The notes: generated by a model not told the origin, from the sequence alone. A stretch of 64,000 bases of DNA from Candidatus Nitrosotenuis cloacae (GCF_000955905.1 NZ_CP011097.1:1266582-1330581), one strand, 5' to 3'; counted from the stretch's first letter, positions 8,255 to 17,188 are shown. Made by a program: numbers and translations.

Positions 8255-9408
8255 AATCCGTACTTTGCCTTGAATGGTGATACTGCCCTAAGCTCGGCAA
8301 CTACTTTTTTTAAAATATCAACTGTCTGATCGATTTCTGAAATTGTATTAGAAATACCAACAGTAAGGCGCAAAGAGCCAGTTATTTGCTCGTGTGAGAA
8401 TCCCATTGCCATCAGAACATGAGACGCCTTTTGTGTCTTCACAGAACATGCAGAGCCAGTAGATGCGGCAATTCCATGTTCGTCTAGCTTTATGATTAGG
8501 TCCTCACCGTTTACTCCCAGAAATGTAAAATGTGCATTGTTTGGCAGGCGCATTTCTTTGTGGCCGTTCATCGTGGTATGAGTTAGATCATTTGATACGC
8601 GCTTGACCAGATGATTTCTTAGGCTTTGTAGTGTATGGTTATTGGATTGTAGGTTTTCCTGGGCAATCTGGCATGCCTTGCCAAAACCAACAATGTTTGC
8701 TACATTTTCCGTGCCTGAGCGCATACCGTTTTCCTGTCCACCGCCCAAAAGAAACGGGTTCAATGTCACACCGTGTCTTATGTATAATGCGCCGATTCCT
8801 TTTGGTCCGTTTATCTTGTGAGAGGATATCGACATTAGATCAACGCCCAGCTCCTGTACATCAACTGGGATTTTTCCCACTGCCTGTACTGCATCAGTAT
8901 GAAATGGTATGGAATACTTCTTGCAAAGTTGTGCGATTTGTTTGATTGGCTGTATGGTACCAACCTCGTTGTTTGCAAACATTATACTAACTAGGCCTAT
9001 TTGGTCTGAAAGTAATGACTCTAGATTCTCAACATCAATCATTCCGGCAGAGTCAACTGGAAGATAGATCACATTATGGCCTAGCTGCTCTAGTTTTTTG
9101 CAGGGCTCTAGTATCGCATCATGCTCAATTGATGTGGTGATGAGTGTTTTTACTTTGTTTTGATTCATCGTACCAAACAGTGCAGTATTGTTGGATTCTG
9201 TCCCACCAGATGTAAACAGAATTTCATTTGGGCTTGCGCCGATTAGATCCGCAATTCTCTTTCTGGCCAAATCCAGTGCCTTTGTTGTGATCCTGCCAAA
9301 CCTATGAATTGATGATGGGTTGCCATAGTTTTCCTTTAGGTATGGCATCATCTCTTCTAGTACTGGATCGGCAATCGGAGTTGATGCCGCATGATCCAAA
9401 TAGATCAA
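8251..9408 (-). CDS. Cysteine desulfurase, NifS/IscS type
   Basis: A 385-residue PLP enzyme of class V aminotransferase fold that takes sulfur from cysteine as a persulfide. Visible: H96 stacking on PLP (SIEHD), the Schiff-base Lys198 in SSHK, and the active-site Cys321 in STGSACS on the mobile loop, typical of group I (NifS/IscS) enzymes. The start TTG overlaps the TGA of larE (TTGA), so it is the last gene of a larC-larE-nifS transcript. That context suggests it feeds sulfur to LarE, or builds the LarE Fe-S cluster, besides any general Fe-S role. No IscU scaffold lies next to it. Confidence 0.93.
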   Translation of the reverse strand: MIYLDHAASTPIADPVLEEMMPYLKENYGNPSSIHRFGRITTKALDLARKRIADLIGASPNEILFTSGGTESNNTALFGTMNQNKVKTLITTSIEHDAILEPCKKLEQLGHNVIYLPVDSAGMIDVENLESLLSDQIGLVSIMFANNEVGTIQPIKQIAQLCKKYSIPFHTDAVQAVGKIPVDVQELGVDLMSISSHKINGPKGIGALYIRHGVTLNPFLLGGGQENGMRSGTENVANIVGFGKACQIAQENLQSNNHTLQSLRNHLVKRVSNDLTHTTMNGHKEMRLPNNAHFTFLGVNGEDLIIKLDEHGIAASTGSACSVKTQKASHVLMAMGFSHEQITGSLRLTVGISNTISEIDQTVDILKKVVAELRAVSPFKAKYGF

Positions 9409-10202
9409 TCAGCAATCACGTTGATTTTTCCCGGCCTGTATCCGGTTTCATCTATTGTGACGGATTCAAATCCAATTGATTTTAGCTTGGCCGCAAGATC
9501 ATCAATGTTTGCAGATTGAATCAAGTCAAGCTCGTCTTGACCTATCTCGATTTTTGCCATTCCATTTATGTCCCTGACTCGAACCTGCTTTGCGCCAACC
9601 ATCTGCTTGACAAAGGTCTCGCCCACCTCAATTCTTGCCAGGCGCTCCGCAGTAACACGCTGTCCCCAAGGGATTCTTGATGCCAAGCACGAATTTGATG
9701 GCCTATCATATACAGATAGTCCTACTGATTTTGCCGTGTCTCGTACCTCGGACTTTGTAAAGTTTGATTCAACTAGCGGGCTGCGAATTCCATTGTTTTG
9801 CAGTGCCACAATTCCTGGCCTGTAATCACCAAGATCATCAATGTTTGTGCCATCTACAATTACTGTAATGTTTTCTTTTCTTGCCAGTCGGATAAGATGA
9901 TCAGATAGCTCAGATCGGCAATGATAGCATCGGTTCTGGTCGTTTTTGACAAAATCCGGATTTTCCAGCTCATCATACGAGATTATCATATGTCTAATAC
10001 CGATCTCTTGGCAGATTTTTTTGGCAGAATCCAGCTCTTCTTGTGCCAGTGTTTTGTAGTCAGCAGTTACTGCAAGGGCGGAGCTGCCAAGAACTTGATG
10101 GGCGGCATATGCAACCAAAGCACTATCCACACCACCAGACAATGCAACTATGACATTTTTCTTATCAGAAAACCAATCAGACAGAGAATCTAGTTTGTTC
10201 AT
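9405..10202 (-). CDS. larE: NPN cofactor sulfur transferase LarE
   Basis: A 265-residue PP-loop ATPase (SGGVDS at 22-27) of the LarE family. LarE adenylates the carboxylates of the nickel-pincer precursor (P2CMN) and replaces the oxygen with sulfur. The family motif SNSCLASR carries Cys172, equivalent to the sulfur-donating Cys of LarE. There is also a CYHC pair (C92, C95). In single-Cys LarE the Cys is sacrificed; in three-Cys versions the cysteines bind a [4Fe-4S] cluster and the enzyme turns over, and this protein has the three-Cys pattern. ATG overlaps the larC stop (ATGA) and the gene overlaps nifS by 4 nt. Confidence 0.93.
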   Translation of the reverse strand: MNKLDSLSDWFSDKKNVIVALSGGVDSALVAYAAHQVLGSSALAVTADYKTLAQEELDSAKKICQEIGIRHMIISYDELENPDFVKNDQNRCYHCRSELSDHLIRLARKENITVIVDGTNIDDLGDYRPGIVALQNNGIRSPLVESNFTKSEVRDTAKSVGLSVYDRPSNSCLASRIPWGQRVTAERLARIEVGETFVKQMVGAKQVRVRDINGMAKIEIGQDELDLIQSANIDDLAAKLKSIGFESVTIDETGYRPGKINVIAD

Positions 10203-11410
10203 TTTAGTTGTTTTTTGACTTCGGCTTTGATTAATTCTTCGGTCTGTTTGAATGAGATGGAGAGTTTTTCAGATATTGATTTAATGTCATCATATTCTAC
10301 TTTGAATTGGTGCTTGCTTGCGGTTTTGCATCGTACGATGAAATCTTTGCTGTGAATTTTGATTTTTAGTGGTATGATCTTTCTTGGGACGATAAATCTC
10401 TCAGATGATCTTATTCTAACTCCCAGCGTTCCGGTCTCTGAGATCAATACTTGAATCAGATTGTCCACATTTTTGTGATCACAAATAACTGAGATCATGT
10501 GGCTTGGCCTTCCCTTCTTTGTTAGAGTTGGAATGACAGAAATGTCCTTGGCACCACTTGACATTATCTTATCAATTACATGTGCTAGAACCTCGCCTGA
10601 GACGTCATCTACATTTGTCTCTAGAATGCTGACGGAGTCAGATTTTAGGCTCGATTTTTCACCCAATACCATTTTTAGCACATTGGAAAAACTCTCAAAG
10701 TTTTTTTGTCCTGCCCCATACCCTACTGAGTCTATTTTCATCAATGGATAATGCTCAACACACCGGTCTGTTAGATTAACAAGCATTGCAGCACCAGTCG
10801 GTGTTGTTAATTCATCCTGAGAATCATTCCCAGAGATTATTATTCCAGACTTTGCAAATATCCCAAGTATTGCACTGGCCGGATTTGATGCCACTCCATG
10901 TGAGAATGATATGGTGCCGTTTCCAACAGCTACTGGCATTGTAATGATATCATGATCAAAGCACTTTAGATCATCTAGTGCTATTGCCACACCAATTATA
11001 TCAATCACAGTATCAATGCTGGACGCCTCATGGAAGTGAACCGAGTCCTTGGGGACGCCATGAATTTTTGACTCGGCAGAAATCAGAGTTTCAATAGAGT
11101 TTTTTGCAAATTTGGATGCCCTCTCAGATAGTCCTATTTTTTGTGCAGTTTTTGTTATACAGTTTTGGATTTCAATTCCTTTTCTTTCATGGCTGTGCTC
11201 ATCTAGTTTTAGGACTAGTGTGGTTGCGTTGACTCCGTGCTTGTCTGTTTTTTTGAAATCGATTTTTTCAATTTTGGAGTGATGTAAAAAGTTCTGAGAT
11301 ACCTTGACGCCTTCAATTATTTTGGATTTTTTTGCACCAAGATCCACCAGTGCTGACAACAACATATCACCAGAAATTCCAGCAATTTGTGGATCTATTA
11401 TCAGAACCAT
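10199..11410 (-). CDS. larC: NPN cofactor nickel insertase LarC (single polypeptide)
   Basis: About 403 residues, LarC family: the CTP-dependent nickel insertase (cyclometallase) that completes the nickel-pincer nucleotide. It shows the ISGDM N-terminal motif, a His-rich FHEASSIDT region, DELTTPTGAA, and ETNVDDVSGE opening the C-terminal LarC2-like half. In some lactobacilli the two halves are joined by a programmed frameshift; here they are one frame. The start is set at ATG 11410 because AATTTATATG (about 11433-11442) sits about 28 nt upstream; an upstream TTG at 11458 would lie before the promoter. First gene of larC-larE-nifS. Confidence 0.92.
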   Translation of the reverse strand: MVLIIDPQIAGISGDMLLSALVDLGAKKSKIIEGVKVSQNFLHHSKIEKIDFKKTDKHGVNATTLVLKLDEHSHERKGIEIQNCITKTAQKIGLSERASKFAKNSIETLISAESKIHGVPKDSVHFHEASSIDTVIDIIGVAIALDDLKCFDHDIITMPVAVGNGTISFSHGVASNPASAILGIFAKSGIIISGNDSQDELTTPTGAAMLVNLTDRCVEHYPLMKIDSVGYGAGQKNFESFSNVLKMVLGEKSSLKSDSVSILETNVDDVSGEVLAHVIDKIMSSGAKDISVIPTLTKKGRPSHMISVICDHKNVDNLIQVLISETGTLGVRIRSSERFIVPRKIIPLKIKIHSKDFIVRCKTASKHQFKVEYDDIKSISEKLSISFKQTEELIKAEVKKQLK

Positions 11411-11432
11411 GACATCAGGATTGCAAAAATGC

Positions 11433-11444
11433 ATATAAATTCTC
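11433..11444 (-). promoter_or_regulatory. TATA box of larC operon
   Basis: AATTTATATGCA on the minus strand, centred about 28 nt before the chosen larC ATG. This decides against the longer TTG start. Confidence 0.6.
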
Positions 11445-11524
11445 AGATCGACAAACAAAGAATTTGTTTTGTGAGTTCATGATGTACAATAGATTTAATT
11501 ATTGAACGACAAAGTCGACAAAAT

Positions 11525-12433
11525 ATGATTACAATTATTGGCTCAGGCAAAGTTGGCGGAGACGCAGCATTATTTTCAGCACTGAGACGAGTAGATGATG
11601 AAATCTTACTATTAGATGTCGTAAATGGATTGCCACAAGGCGAAGCAATGGATCTTAATCACATGCTATCAGAGCAAGGAATCGACGTAAACATTCGAGG
11701 CTCTAATGACTATTCTGACATGAAGGGGTCAAAGGTAGTAGTTGTAGTTGCAGGTTCGGGAAGAAAGCCAGGCATGACCAGAATGGACCTGCTCAAGATC
11801 AATGCAGGCATAGTAAAGGGAGTAGTTGAGAATATCAAAAAATATGCAGATGATTCCATCATAGTTCCAGTAACAAACCCACTGGACCCAATGGTTCACA
11901 TCACATACCAAACATCAGGCTTTGATAGAAACAGAATCGTCGGAATGGGTGGAATGCTGGACCTATCCAGATTCATCCAGTTCATTCACGAGGCAACAGG
12001 CCATTCTCGTGAATCCATCAGAGCTTTGGTAATTGGAGAGCATGGAGAAAACATGCTGCCACTACCAAGATTTTCCACAGTATCTGGAATTCCACTATCA
12101 AGCATGTTACCAAAAGAAAAACTAGACCAACTGGTCCAAAACACAAAGCAAGTAGCAGCCAAAGTAATTGAGCTCAAAGGGGCAACAGTTCATGCCCCAG
12201 GAAACGCAATATCTGCAATCGTTGATGCCATCCTAAAGGACAGAAAGAAAGTCATCCCAGTTGCCACTCCATTAAATGGCGAATATGGCCAATCCAACGT
12301 GTCAATTGGAGTTCCAGCAGTAATTGGAAGAAAAGGTGTTGAAAAAATAATAGAATTAGACTTGGATGTACAAGAAAAAGAAACATTCCAGAAAGGAATC
12401 GAGAGTGTCAAGTCAGCCCTTGCCGGCGTCTGA
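11525..12433 (+). CDS. mdh: Malate dehydrogenase (LDH/MDH superfamily)
   Basis: 302 residues, NAD(P)-dependent interconversion of malate and oxaloacetate. N-terminal Rossmann motif [10 protein letters not shown]. The catalytic set matches bacterial MDH spacing: R80 (in RKPGMTR, the residue that selects malate over lactate), R86, D146, R149 and H173 in GEHGE. It serves the TCA cycle in this kind of autotroph. It is divergent from larC and is followed after 34 nt by larB on the same strand, so it sits between the two halves of the NPN gene set. Direct involvement with that cofactor is unlikely because the enzyme family needs no nickel. Confidence 0.93.
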   Translation: MITIIGSGKVGGDAALFSALRRVDDEILLLDVVNGLPQGEAMDLNHMLSEQGIDVNIRGSNDYSDMKGSKVVVVVAGSGRKPGMTRMDLLKINAGIVKGVVENIKKYADDSIIVPVTNPLDPMVHITYQTSGFDRNRIVGMGGMLDLSRFIQFIHEATGHSRESIRALVIGEHGENMLPLPRFSTVSGIPLSSMLPKEKLDQLVQNTKQVAAKVIELKGATVHAPGNAISAIVDAILKDRKKVIPVATPLNGEYGQSNVSIGVPAVIGRKGVEKIIELDLDVQEKETFQKGIESVKSALAGV

Positions 12434-12467
12434 TCAGTTTTTTAAATAAATCACTTCAAGTCACACC

Positions 12468-13238
12468 ATGGAAATTACCGATGTTTTAGAATCACTAAAG
12501 ATTGGCAAAATATCCGTCTCTGAGGCAAAAAAACAGCTCGCATTATACTCCATTGAAAAAATAGAGGATTTTGCCCAAATTGACATGGGTCGAAAGCACA
12601 GAAAGGGAATCCCGGAAGTAATATTTGCAGAACGAAAAACATCAGATGAGATAAAAAAAATAATCCAGCGAGTCTTGGAAAAGTCTGACTCGGTCCTAGT
12701 ATCGAGAATTCAAAAATCAGACTATACCAAAATAGTCAGATTTGCAAAATCAAAAAAGCTCAAAATCAAGGACGGCAAAAACACCACTACCCTACTAATC
12801 CACAAAAACACGCTCAAAAGTACGGGTGGAACCGTAGGAATTGTGACTGCCGGAACATCAGATATTGGAGTTGCAGAAGAGACAAGGCTTACCTGTGAGG
12901 CAATGCATTGTAATACAATTACCAGTTATGATGTTGGAATTGCCGGATTGCACAGATTGTTTCCAATTATTAAAAAATTCATCGAACAAGACATTGATGT
13001 TATAGTGGTAGCAGCCGGAATGGAGGGAGCTCTGGCATCGGTAGTGTCATCTTTGGTAAATGTTCCAGTGATTGGCCTGCCAACATCTGTAGGATATGGT
13101 TATGGAGAAAAAGGAGTTGCTGCCCTAGCATCAATGCTTCAGAGCTGCTCACTTGGATTATCGGTTGTAAATATTGACAATGGTATTGGTGCAGGTGCGG
13201 TTGCTGCAAACATTGCAAATCGGGCTAGACGTCAATAA
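12468..13238 (+). CDS. larB: NPN cofactor synthesis carboxylase/hydrolase LarB
   Basis: 256 residues, LarB family, related in its C-terminal half to PurE. LarB carboxylates nicotinic acid adenine dinucleotide and hydrolyses it to P2CMN, the first step of NPN synthesis. Visible: the N-terminal LarB-specific helical part (about 1-110), then the PurE-like half with GIVTAGTSDIGVAEE, a glycine-rich AAGMEGALASVV loop and PTSVGYGYGEKG. A TATA (TTTAAATAAA) lies about 26 nt before the ATG. Together with larC and larE it completes the known biosynthetic set. The 3' end overlaps the convergent VIT1-like gene by 14 nt. Confidence 0.92.
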   Translation: MEITDVLESLKIGKISVSEAKKQLALYSIEKIEDFAQIDMGRKHRKGIPEVIFAERKTSDEIKKIIQRVLEKSDSVLVSRIQKSDYTKIVRFAKSKKLKIKDGKNTTTLLIHKNTLKSTGGTVGIVTAGTSDIGVAEETRLTCEAMHCNTITSYDVGIAGLHRLFPIIKKFIEQDIDVIVVAAGMEGALASVVSSLVNVPVIGLPTSVGYGYGEKGVAALASMLQSCSLGLSVVNIDNGIGAGAVAANIANRARRQ

Positions 13239-13944
13239 TTCCAAGATTAGCTAGCTCAGTTCCTATTCCAAATCCAATCAGAGCAATTCCTGTTCCAAGG
13301 CCTGCCATTTCCAGACCACCCTTTATGATATTGGTGCGGGCAAGTTTGGATTTTACTGCACCAACTGCAAACGATGTGGACAGACTAATTCCAACTGCAA
13401 TTATCAATGGAACATACCCATGTGCAAAGAAAAACGGAATTATTGGTAGTATGCCGCCAAGCAAAAATGCACCAAACATTCGCAATGCACTCTTTAGGGG
13501 ATTGCCAATCACATCTACATTGAGTCTTAGTTCTTCTGTCAGCATTGTGTCCAGCCAGACTTTTTTGTTTGATGTGATCTTGTTTACTATCATATCTAGG
13601 TCTTTTCCCTCAAAGCCCTTTGCCTTGTAGATTTCCTCTATTTCCTGTCTTTCCACTTCAGGTTTGTTTTCCATCTCCCATTCTTCGCGAGCTATTTCAG
13701 AATTGAGCAGCTCGCGCTGCGCTTTTACTGCCAGATAGTTCTGGACTGCCATTGCCTTGGCGCCAGTAAACATGCCAACAAGTGATGCTAGAATTATAAT
13801 ATTTGATGAAACATCTGCACCTCCAACTCCTGCAGCTATTCCAAGTGAGGTGTTGATGCCATCTCCAAATCCAAACACAAAATCTCGAATCCCGCTTGAT
13901 TCAGAGAGGTGAGGCTCCATGTGTCGCGGCTCTGATACGTCCAT
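13225..13944 (-). CDS. VIT1/CCC1 family Fe2+/Mn2+ transporter
   Basis: 239 residues with the VIT1/CCC1 arrangement: transmembrane helices 1 and 2 (about 20-75, with FGFGDGINTSLG), a soluble acidic metal-binding stretch (about 75-130, including EEWEMENKPEVE), then three membrane helices (about 150-235). The family moves Fe2+ or Mn2+ out of the cytosol by proton antiport. A TATA-like TTAAATTAC is about 26 nt before the ATG. It overlaps larB convergently. Whether it exports nickel is not known. Confidence 0.88.
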   Translation of the reverse strand: MDVSEPRHMEPHLSESSGIRDFVFGFGDGINTSLGIAAGVGGADVSSNIIILASLVGMFTGAKAMAVQNYLAVKAQRELLNSEIAREEWEMENKPEVERQEIEEIYKAKGFEGKDLDMIVNKITSNKKVWLDTMLTEELRLNVDVIGNPLKSALRMFGAFLLGGILPIIPFFFAHGYVPLIIAVGISLSTSFAVGAVKSKLARTNIIKGGLEMAGLGTGIALIGFGIGTELANLGIIDV

Positions 13945-14026
13945 GTTTTGAGTTGATGGGTTTGTAATTTAAGTTTGCAAAGCAGGTAGGAAAATAATTT
14001 ATACCATATGCGAAGTCAATGTTTAG

Positions 14027-15595
14027 TTGGCTGGCAAACGTATTGTTCTTACTGCTGACCGCAGTCTGATGACAAATTATCGCGGAAATTTCCTTTATGG
14101 GTTCATTGCATGTGGACCATATGAGCTGTTACCAGAATGGGTCTTTGACAAGGTTTTCTGCCCGGCAGTAGAGACAGACCCAAACACTGGCGAGGCAAAG
14201 GTTGCCCAAGTCGGACTAAGAAGAGTAGAGAGCGCATTGCTCCAAGGATACAAAAGAGATGAGATCTTTGTCGCAAATCCAGACTATCTAGCAAAATCAA
14301 TCGGGCCCGACACCAAAGTAGTTGGAATCAATGTGATGGATCCACTCGGCATGGCACCAGTCACAACTACCATGTCGCCTGAAAAATTATCGTACGTTGC
14401 AATGAAGTTCAAGCGCATGTGTGCAGATATTATCCAATTAAAGAAAAAATATGATTTCAAAGTTGTAGTTGGCGGAAACGGGGCATGGGAGCTTGCAAAA
14501 ACAGACAGAATGAAAATTCACGGAATTGACACGGTTGTAGTTGGCGAAGCAGACGAGCTTGCCCTGGACTTGTTCAAGGATTTAGAGAGCGGAGACGCAC
14601 CAGAATTGATGCATTGCTTTGTCAAAAACATACAGAATATTCCAGAAATCGAAGGCCCAACTGTCAACTCGTTAATTGAGGCAATGCGAGGATGCGGACG
14701 TGGATGCGACTTTTGTGATGTGAACAAGCGCTCCAAAAAAGACTTGCCAATTGAGCGACTACAGCACGAAGCAAAAATAAACCTCGATTACGGTTTTGAT
14801 TCCATTTGGCTGCACTCTGATGAAATGCTGCTTTATGGATGTGACAATAAAGACTTTCAGCCAAACAGAGACGCCATTACGGAATTGTGGCGTAGCCTAA
14901 AATCAATGGGTGCTAACTTTGTTGGAACCACCCACATGACATTCTCTGCAATTGCAGCAGACCCAGTTCTACTAAAACAAATGTCAGAAATTAATGAAAT
15001 GCACACAAACGGCAGATGGCTTGCAACAAACTTGGGAATAGAAACCGTTGCACCAAGAATGGTCAAAAAACACCTAGGTGTCAAGACCAAGCCATTCTCA
15101 ACTGACGAGTGGGGATGGGTAGTACGAGAAGGAGCTCGAATCATGAATGAGAACCACTGGTTCCCAGCAGCCACATTAATCATTGGCTGGCCTGATGAGA
15201 CCCCAGATGAGACCCAATATACCATTGATTTAATCGAGGATTTCAGAAAGACAAACTTTAGGGGACTGGTAGCACCATTGCTGTATCAAGACTTTTCAGA
15301 AAAGAACTCGATGCACTTTGGAAACCTCAATGAGGCCCAATTCACCCTGTTTTGGAGGTGCTGGGAGAACAACATGCGGGTCATTAATGATATCGTACCG
15401 ATCATATTACGAAACAAGACCTACGGTCCTCCAATGAAGATATTCATGTATGGGTTGATCAAGGCTGGAACCTGGGCAATCATGAGATACCTAAGAGGCC
15501 TCTGCAAGGATCTCTTCAATGGCAAGCTTCCAGAAGATATCGTGGATAGATATGCAAGAAGCAGATCAGTTGCTGCCCCTACATATACAAGATAA
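14027..15595 (+). CDS. B12-binding-type radical SAM protein (possible tetraether lipid-modifying enzyme)
   Basis: 522 residues. An N-terminal Rossmann-like region resembling a B12-binding domain (about 80-190, GINVMDPLG and VVVGGNGAWE; no DxHxxG is visible) is followed by a radical SAM barrel with CxxxCxxC at C223, C227 and C230, and a C-terminal helical part. The start is TTG 14027, placed about 27 nt after TTTATACC. The overall design resembles archaeal radical SAM proteins that act on membrane tetraethers, such as GDGT ring synthases (Grs), and thaumarchaea do make ring-bearing GDGTs. Assignment to Grs rather than another family member is inference. It could also be another methyltransferase-like radical SAM enzyme. 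Confidence 0.7.
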   Translation: MAGKRIVLTADRSLMTNYRGNFLYGFIACGPYELLPEWVFDKVFCPAVETDPNTGEAKVAQVGLRRVESALLQGYKRDEIFVANPDYLAKSIGPDTKVVGINVMDPLGMAPVTTTMSPEKLSYVAMKFKRMCADIIQLKKKYDFKVVVGGNGAWELAKTDRMKIHGIDTVVVGEADELALDLFKDLESGDAPELMHCFVKNIQNIPEIEGPTVNSLIEAMRGCGRGCDFCDVNKRSKKDLPIERLQHEAKINLDYGFDSIWLHSDEMLLYGCDNKDFQPNRDAITELWRSLKSMGANFVGTTHMTFSAIAADPVLLKQMSEINEMHTNGRWLATNLGIETVAPRMVKKHLGVKTKPFSTDEWGWVVREGARIMNENHWFPAATLIIGWPDETPDETQYTIDLIEDFRKTNFRGLVAPLLYQDFSEKNSMHFGNLNEAQFTLFWRCWENNMRVINDIVPIILRNKTYGPPMKIFMYGLIKAGTWAIMRYLRGLCKDLFNGKLPEDIVDRYARSRSVAAPTYTR

Positions 15596-15600
15596 AAAAA

Positions 15601-15927
15601 TTAGCCTAGTTTTTGGATTGCTTCATCAGCAATAGTGTTTCTTTTTGGTGAGATCACAATAAAGTACGTCTTGTCTGCTCTCTCTATTGCCGCAACTTTT
15701 CTGTAAGAGTTTGCGTTGATGTCAAATTCCAAAATTCTGCCATCTAGTGTTGCCTTGGTGTATATCATCAAGTAGACATCACCACCATTGTGAGTCAGTG
15801 GGATGAATGCAAAGACGTATCCTTTGTAGTAGTTGATTGGCATTGTGTTTTTCATTGGTGGCATTACAGCTGCCATGTAAGAAAAGATGTCTTGAATTGA
15901 CGAAAATTCTTCGTATTCTACGTGCAT
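15601..15927 (-). CDS. Conserved small protein, function unknown
   Basis: 108 residues, no signal peptide and no membrane helix. A mixed alpha/beta composition with alternating hydrophobic strands (GYVFAFIPLTH, DVYLMIYTKA, KTYFIVISP) suggests a small soluble beta-rich domain. No catalytic motif is recognised. Convergent to the radical SAM gene (stop codons only a few nt apart) and followed on the same strand by no close gene. Codon usage is like its neighbours. Confidence 0.6.
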   Translation of the reverse strand: MHVEYEEFSSIQDIFSYMAAVMPPMKNTMPINYYKGYVFAFIPLTHNGGDVYLMIYTKATLDGRILEFDINANSYRKVAAIERADKTYFIVISPKRNTIADEAIQKLG

Positions 15928-15957
15928 GAATGGGGTTTGATAAAAGAGGATATAATC

Positions 15958-17070
15958 TTAAAGGCGTCTTTTTTGGATTAGGCCTTTAACTTTGACTATC
16001 ACTATGGCTGGCACTACAAAGTACATTCCGATGTTTAGTAGAATGACTCCTATACCATAGCCTAGCATTTCTTGCTCAGAGTTGATATCAACATAGTTGA
16101 GTATCGATAGTGTTGATAGCATTGGAGTGATTGCAGTCTTTACTACTTCTTTGAATAGTGGACTTTGTCTTTCCAAGTCTGCTACTGCTGGGCTGAATGC
16201 ATAGTACACACTGTTGAATCCTGCTAGGAATGTTGTACCTGCTCCGGTGCTGAATAGTACGTTATCTCTAACTTCTCTTAGCATTTGTACTTGTGGTGCA
16301 AGTTCAGTTCCAAATGCAGCAGTTGCAATCAAGCATCCTGGACCTCCAGTAGTACCTGACTTTGGAACACAGATTCCATCTTTAAGTTCGGTGCCTGCGC
16401 CACATTGTGGTGGTGGAGGTGTGTTGTCTTCTGGTTCAACATCAACACATACGTTGTTGACTAGCTCTTGTCCTGGTGGGCAGTTATCAACAACTGGCGG
16501 TGCTACAATACATGACTTTGATACGGGATCATAAACCGTACCTGTTCCACATGCTGGTGGTGGAGTCTCGATGTCTTCTGGATTTGTACATTGTCCATTT
16601 ACTATGATTTGTCCTTCAGCGCATGATGGCGGTGGTGGAACTACGTCTGGTGGTAATTCGCCCGTTCCTCCATTATAGAAGAACATAGTCTCTGCCTTTT
16701 GTGGGCCATAGTTTACTAGAATTTTGTAATCTCCTCTCTTAATCCAACGGTCGCCGGCTACGATAAAGGCACTCTCAAAGGAGCCATCTAATTGTGGTTT
16801 TACTTGGTCAATTGAAACGATGTTTCCGTTACTGCCATTGACTACAGGTCCTAGGACCCTAACTGTAACATCAATCATGTTATTGATGTCTGGGCTTTTG
16901 ATAAAGCCGCTAAATGTTACGGTATCTCCCTCATCATACAGAGGAAGGTTTGTTGATACAGATAATGGTGGTATCTGACTTAGATCAGTTTGTGCAAAAA
17001 CCATTGATAATGATGATGTGAATAGTACAAGTGACAAAAATACTGCTACGAGTCTCCCAGCTCCTCTCAT
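15958..17070 (-). CDS. Secreted CFI-box protein with Ig-like domain and Cys-loop stalk
   Basis: 370 residues from ATG 17070 (a longer frame to 17163 is rejected because ATAAATA sits about 28 nt before this ATG). Signal peptide 1-27 (ending VFAQ); an Ig-like domain (about 38-130, DEGDTVTFSGF to AETMFFY) of the same kind as in the PEFG proteins; a proline-rich stalk (about 138-245) with four short Cys-bounded loops (C150-C161, C174-C187, C197-C208, C223-C234); then CLIATAAFGTELAPQV at 246-261, the CFI-box associated with C-terminal anchoring regions; and a transmembrane helix near 338-362 with a basic tail. A surface protein of unknown binding role. Confidence 0.82.
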   Translation of the reverse strand: MRGAGRLVAVFLSLVLFTSSLSMVFAQTDLSQIPPLSVSTNLPLYDEGDTVTFSGFIKSPDINNMIDVTVRVLGPVVNGSNGNIVSIDQVKPQLDGSFESAFIVAGDRWIKRGDYKILVNYGPQKAETMFFYNGGTGELPPDVVPPPPSCAEGQIIVNGQCTNPEDIETPPPACGTGTVYDPVSKSCIVAPPVVDNCPPGQELVNNVCVDVEPEDNTPPPPQCGAGTELKDGICVPKSGTTGGPGCLIATAAFGTELAPQVQMLREVRDNVLFSTGAGTTFLAGFNSVYYAFSPAVADLERQSPLFKEVVKTAITPMLSTLSILNYVDINSEQEMLGYGIGVILLNIGMYFVVPAIVIVKVKGLIQKRRL

Positions 17071-17188
17071 GTCTAGGCTGATACAAGAATTCAGGGTATT
17101 TATGTATTCTATGAAAGAAAAGTTGACTCGAATATGCTCTTGTTGAACCTTTTTTGACCTCATTTTACCATACCAGTTTTTTGCAAAA

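Noticed and set aside
11411-11458. 16-codon N-terminal extension of LarC
   Set aside because: Contains the TATA box; the family starts near MVLIIDP.
17071-17163. 31-codon N-terminal extension of the CFI-box protein
   Set aside because: It would bury the signal peptide and begin upstream of the TATA box; ATG 17070 fits promoter spacing and signal peptide.
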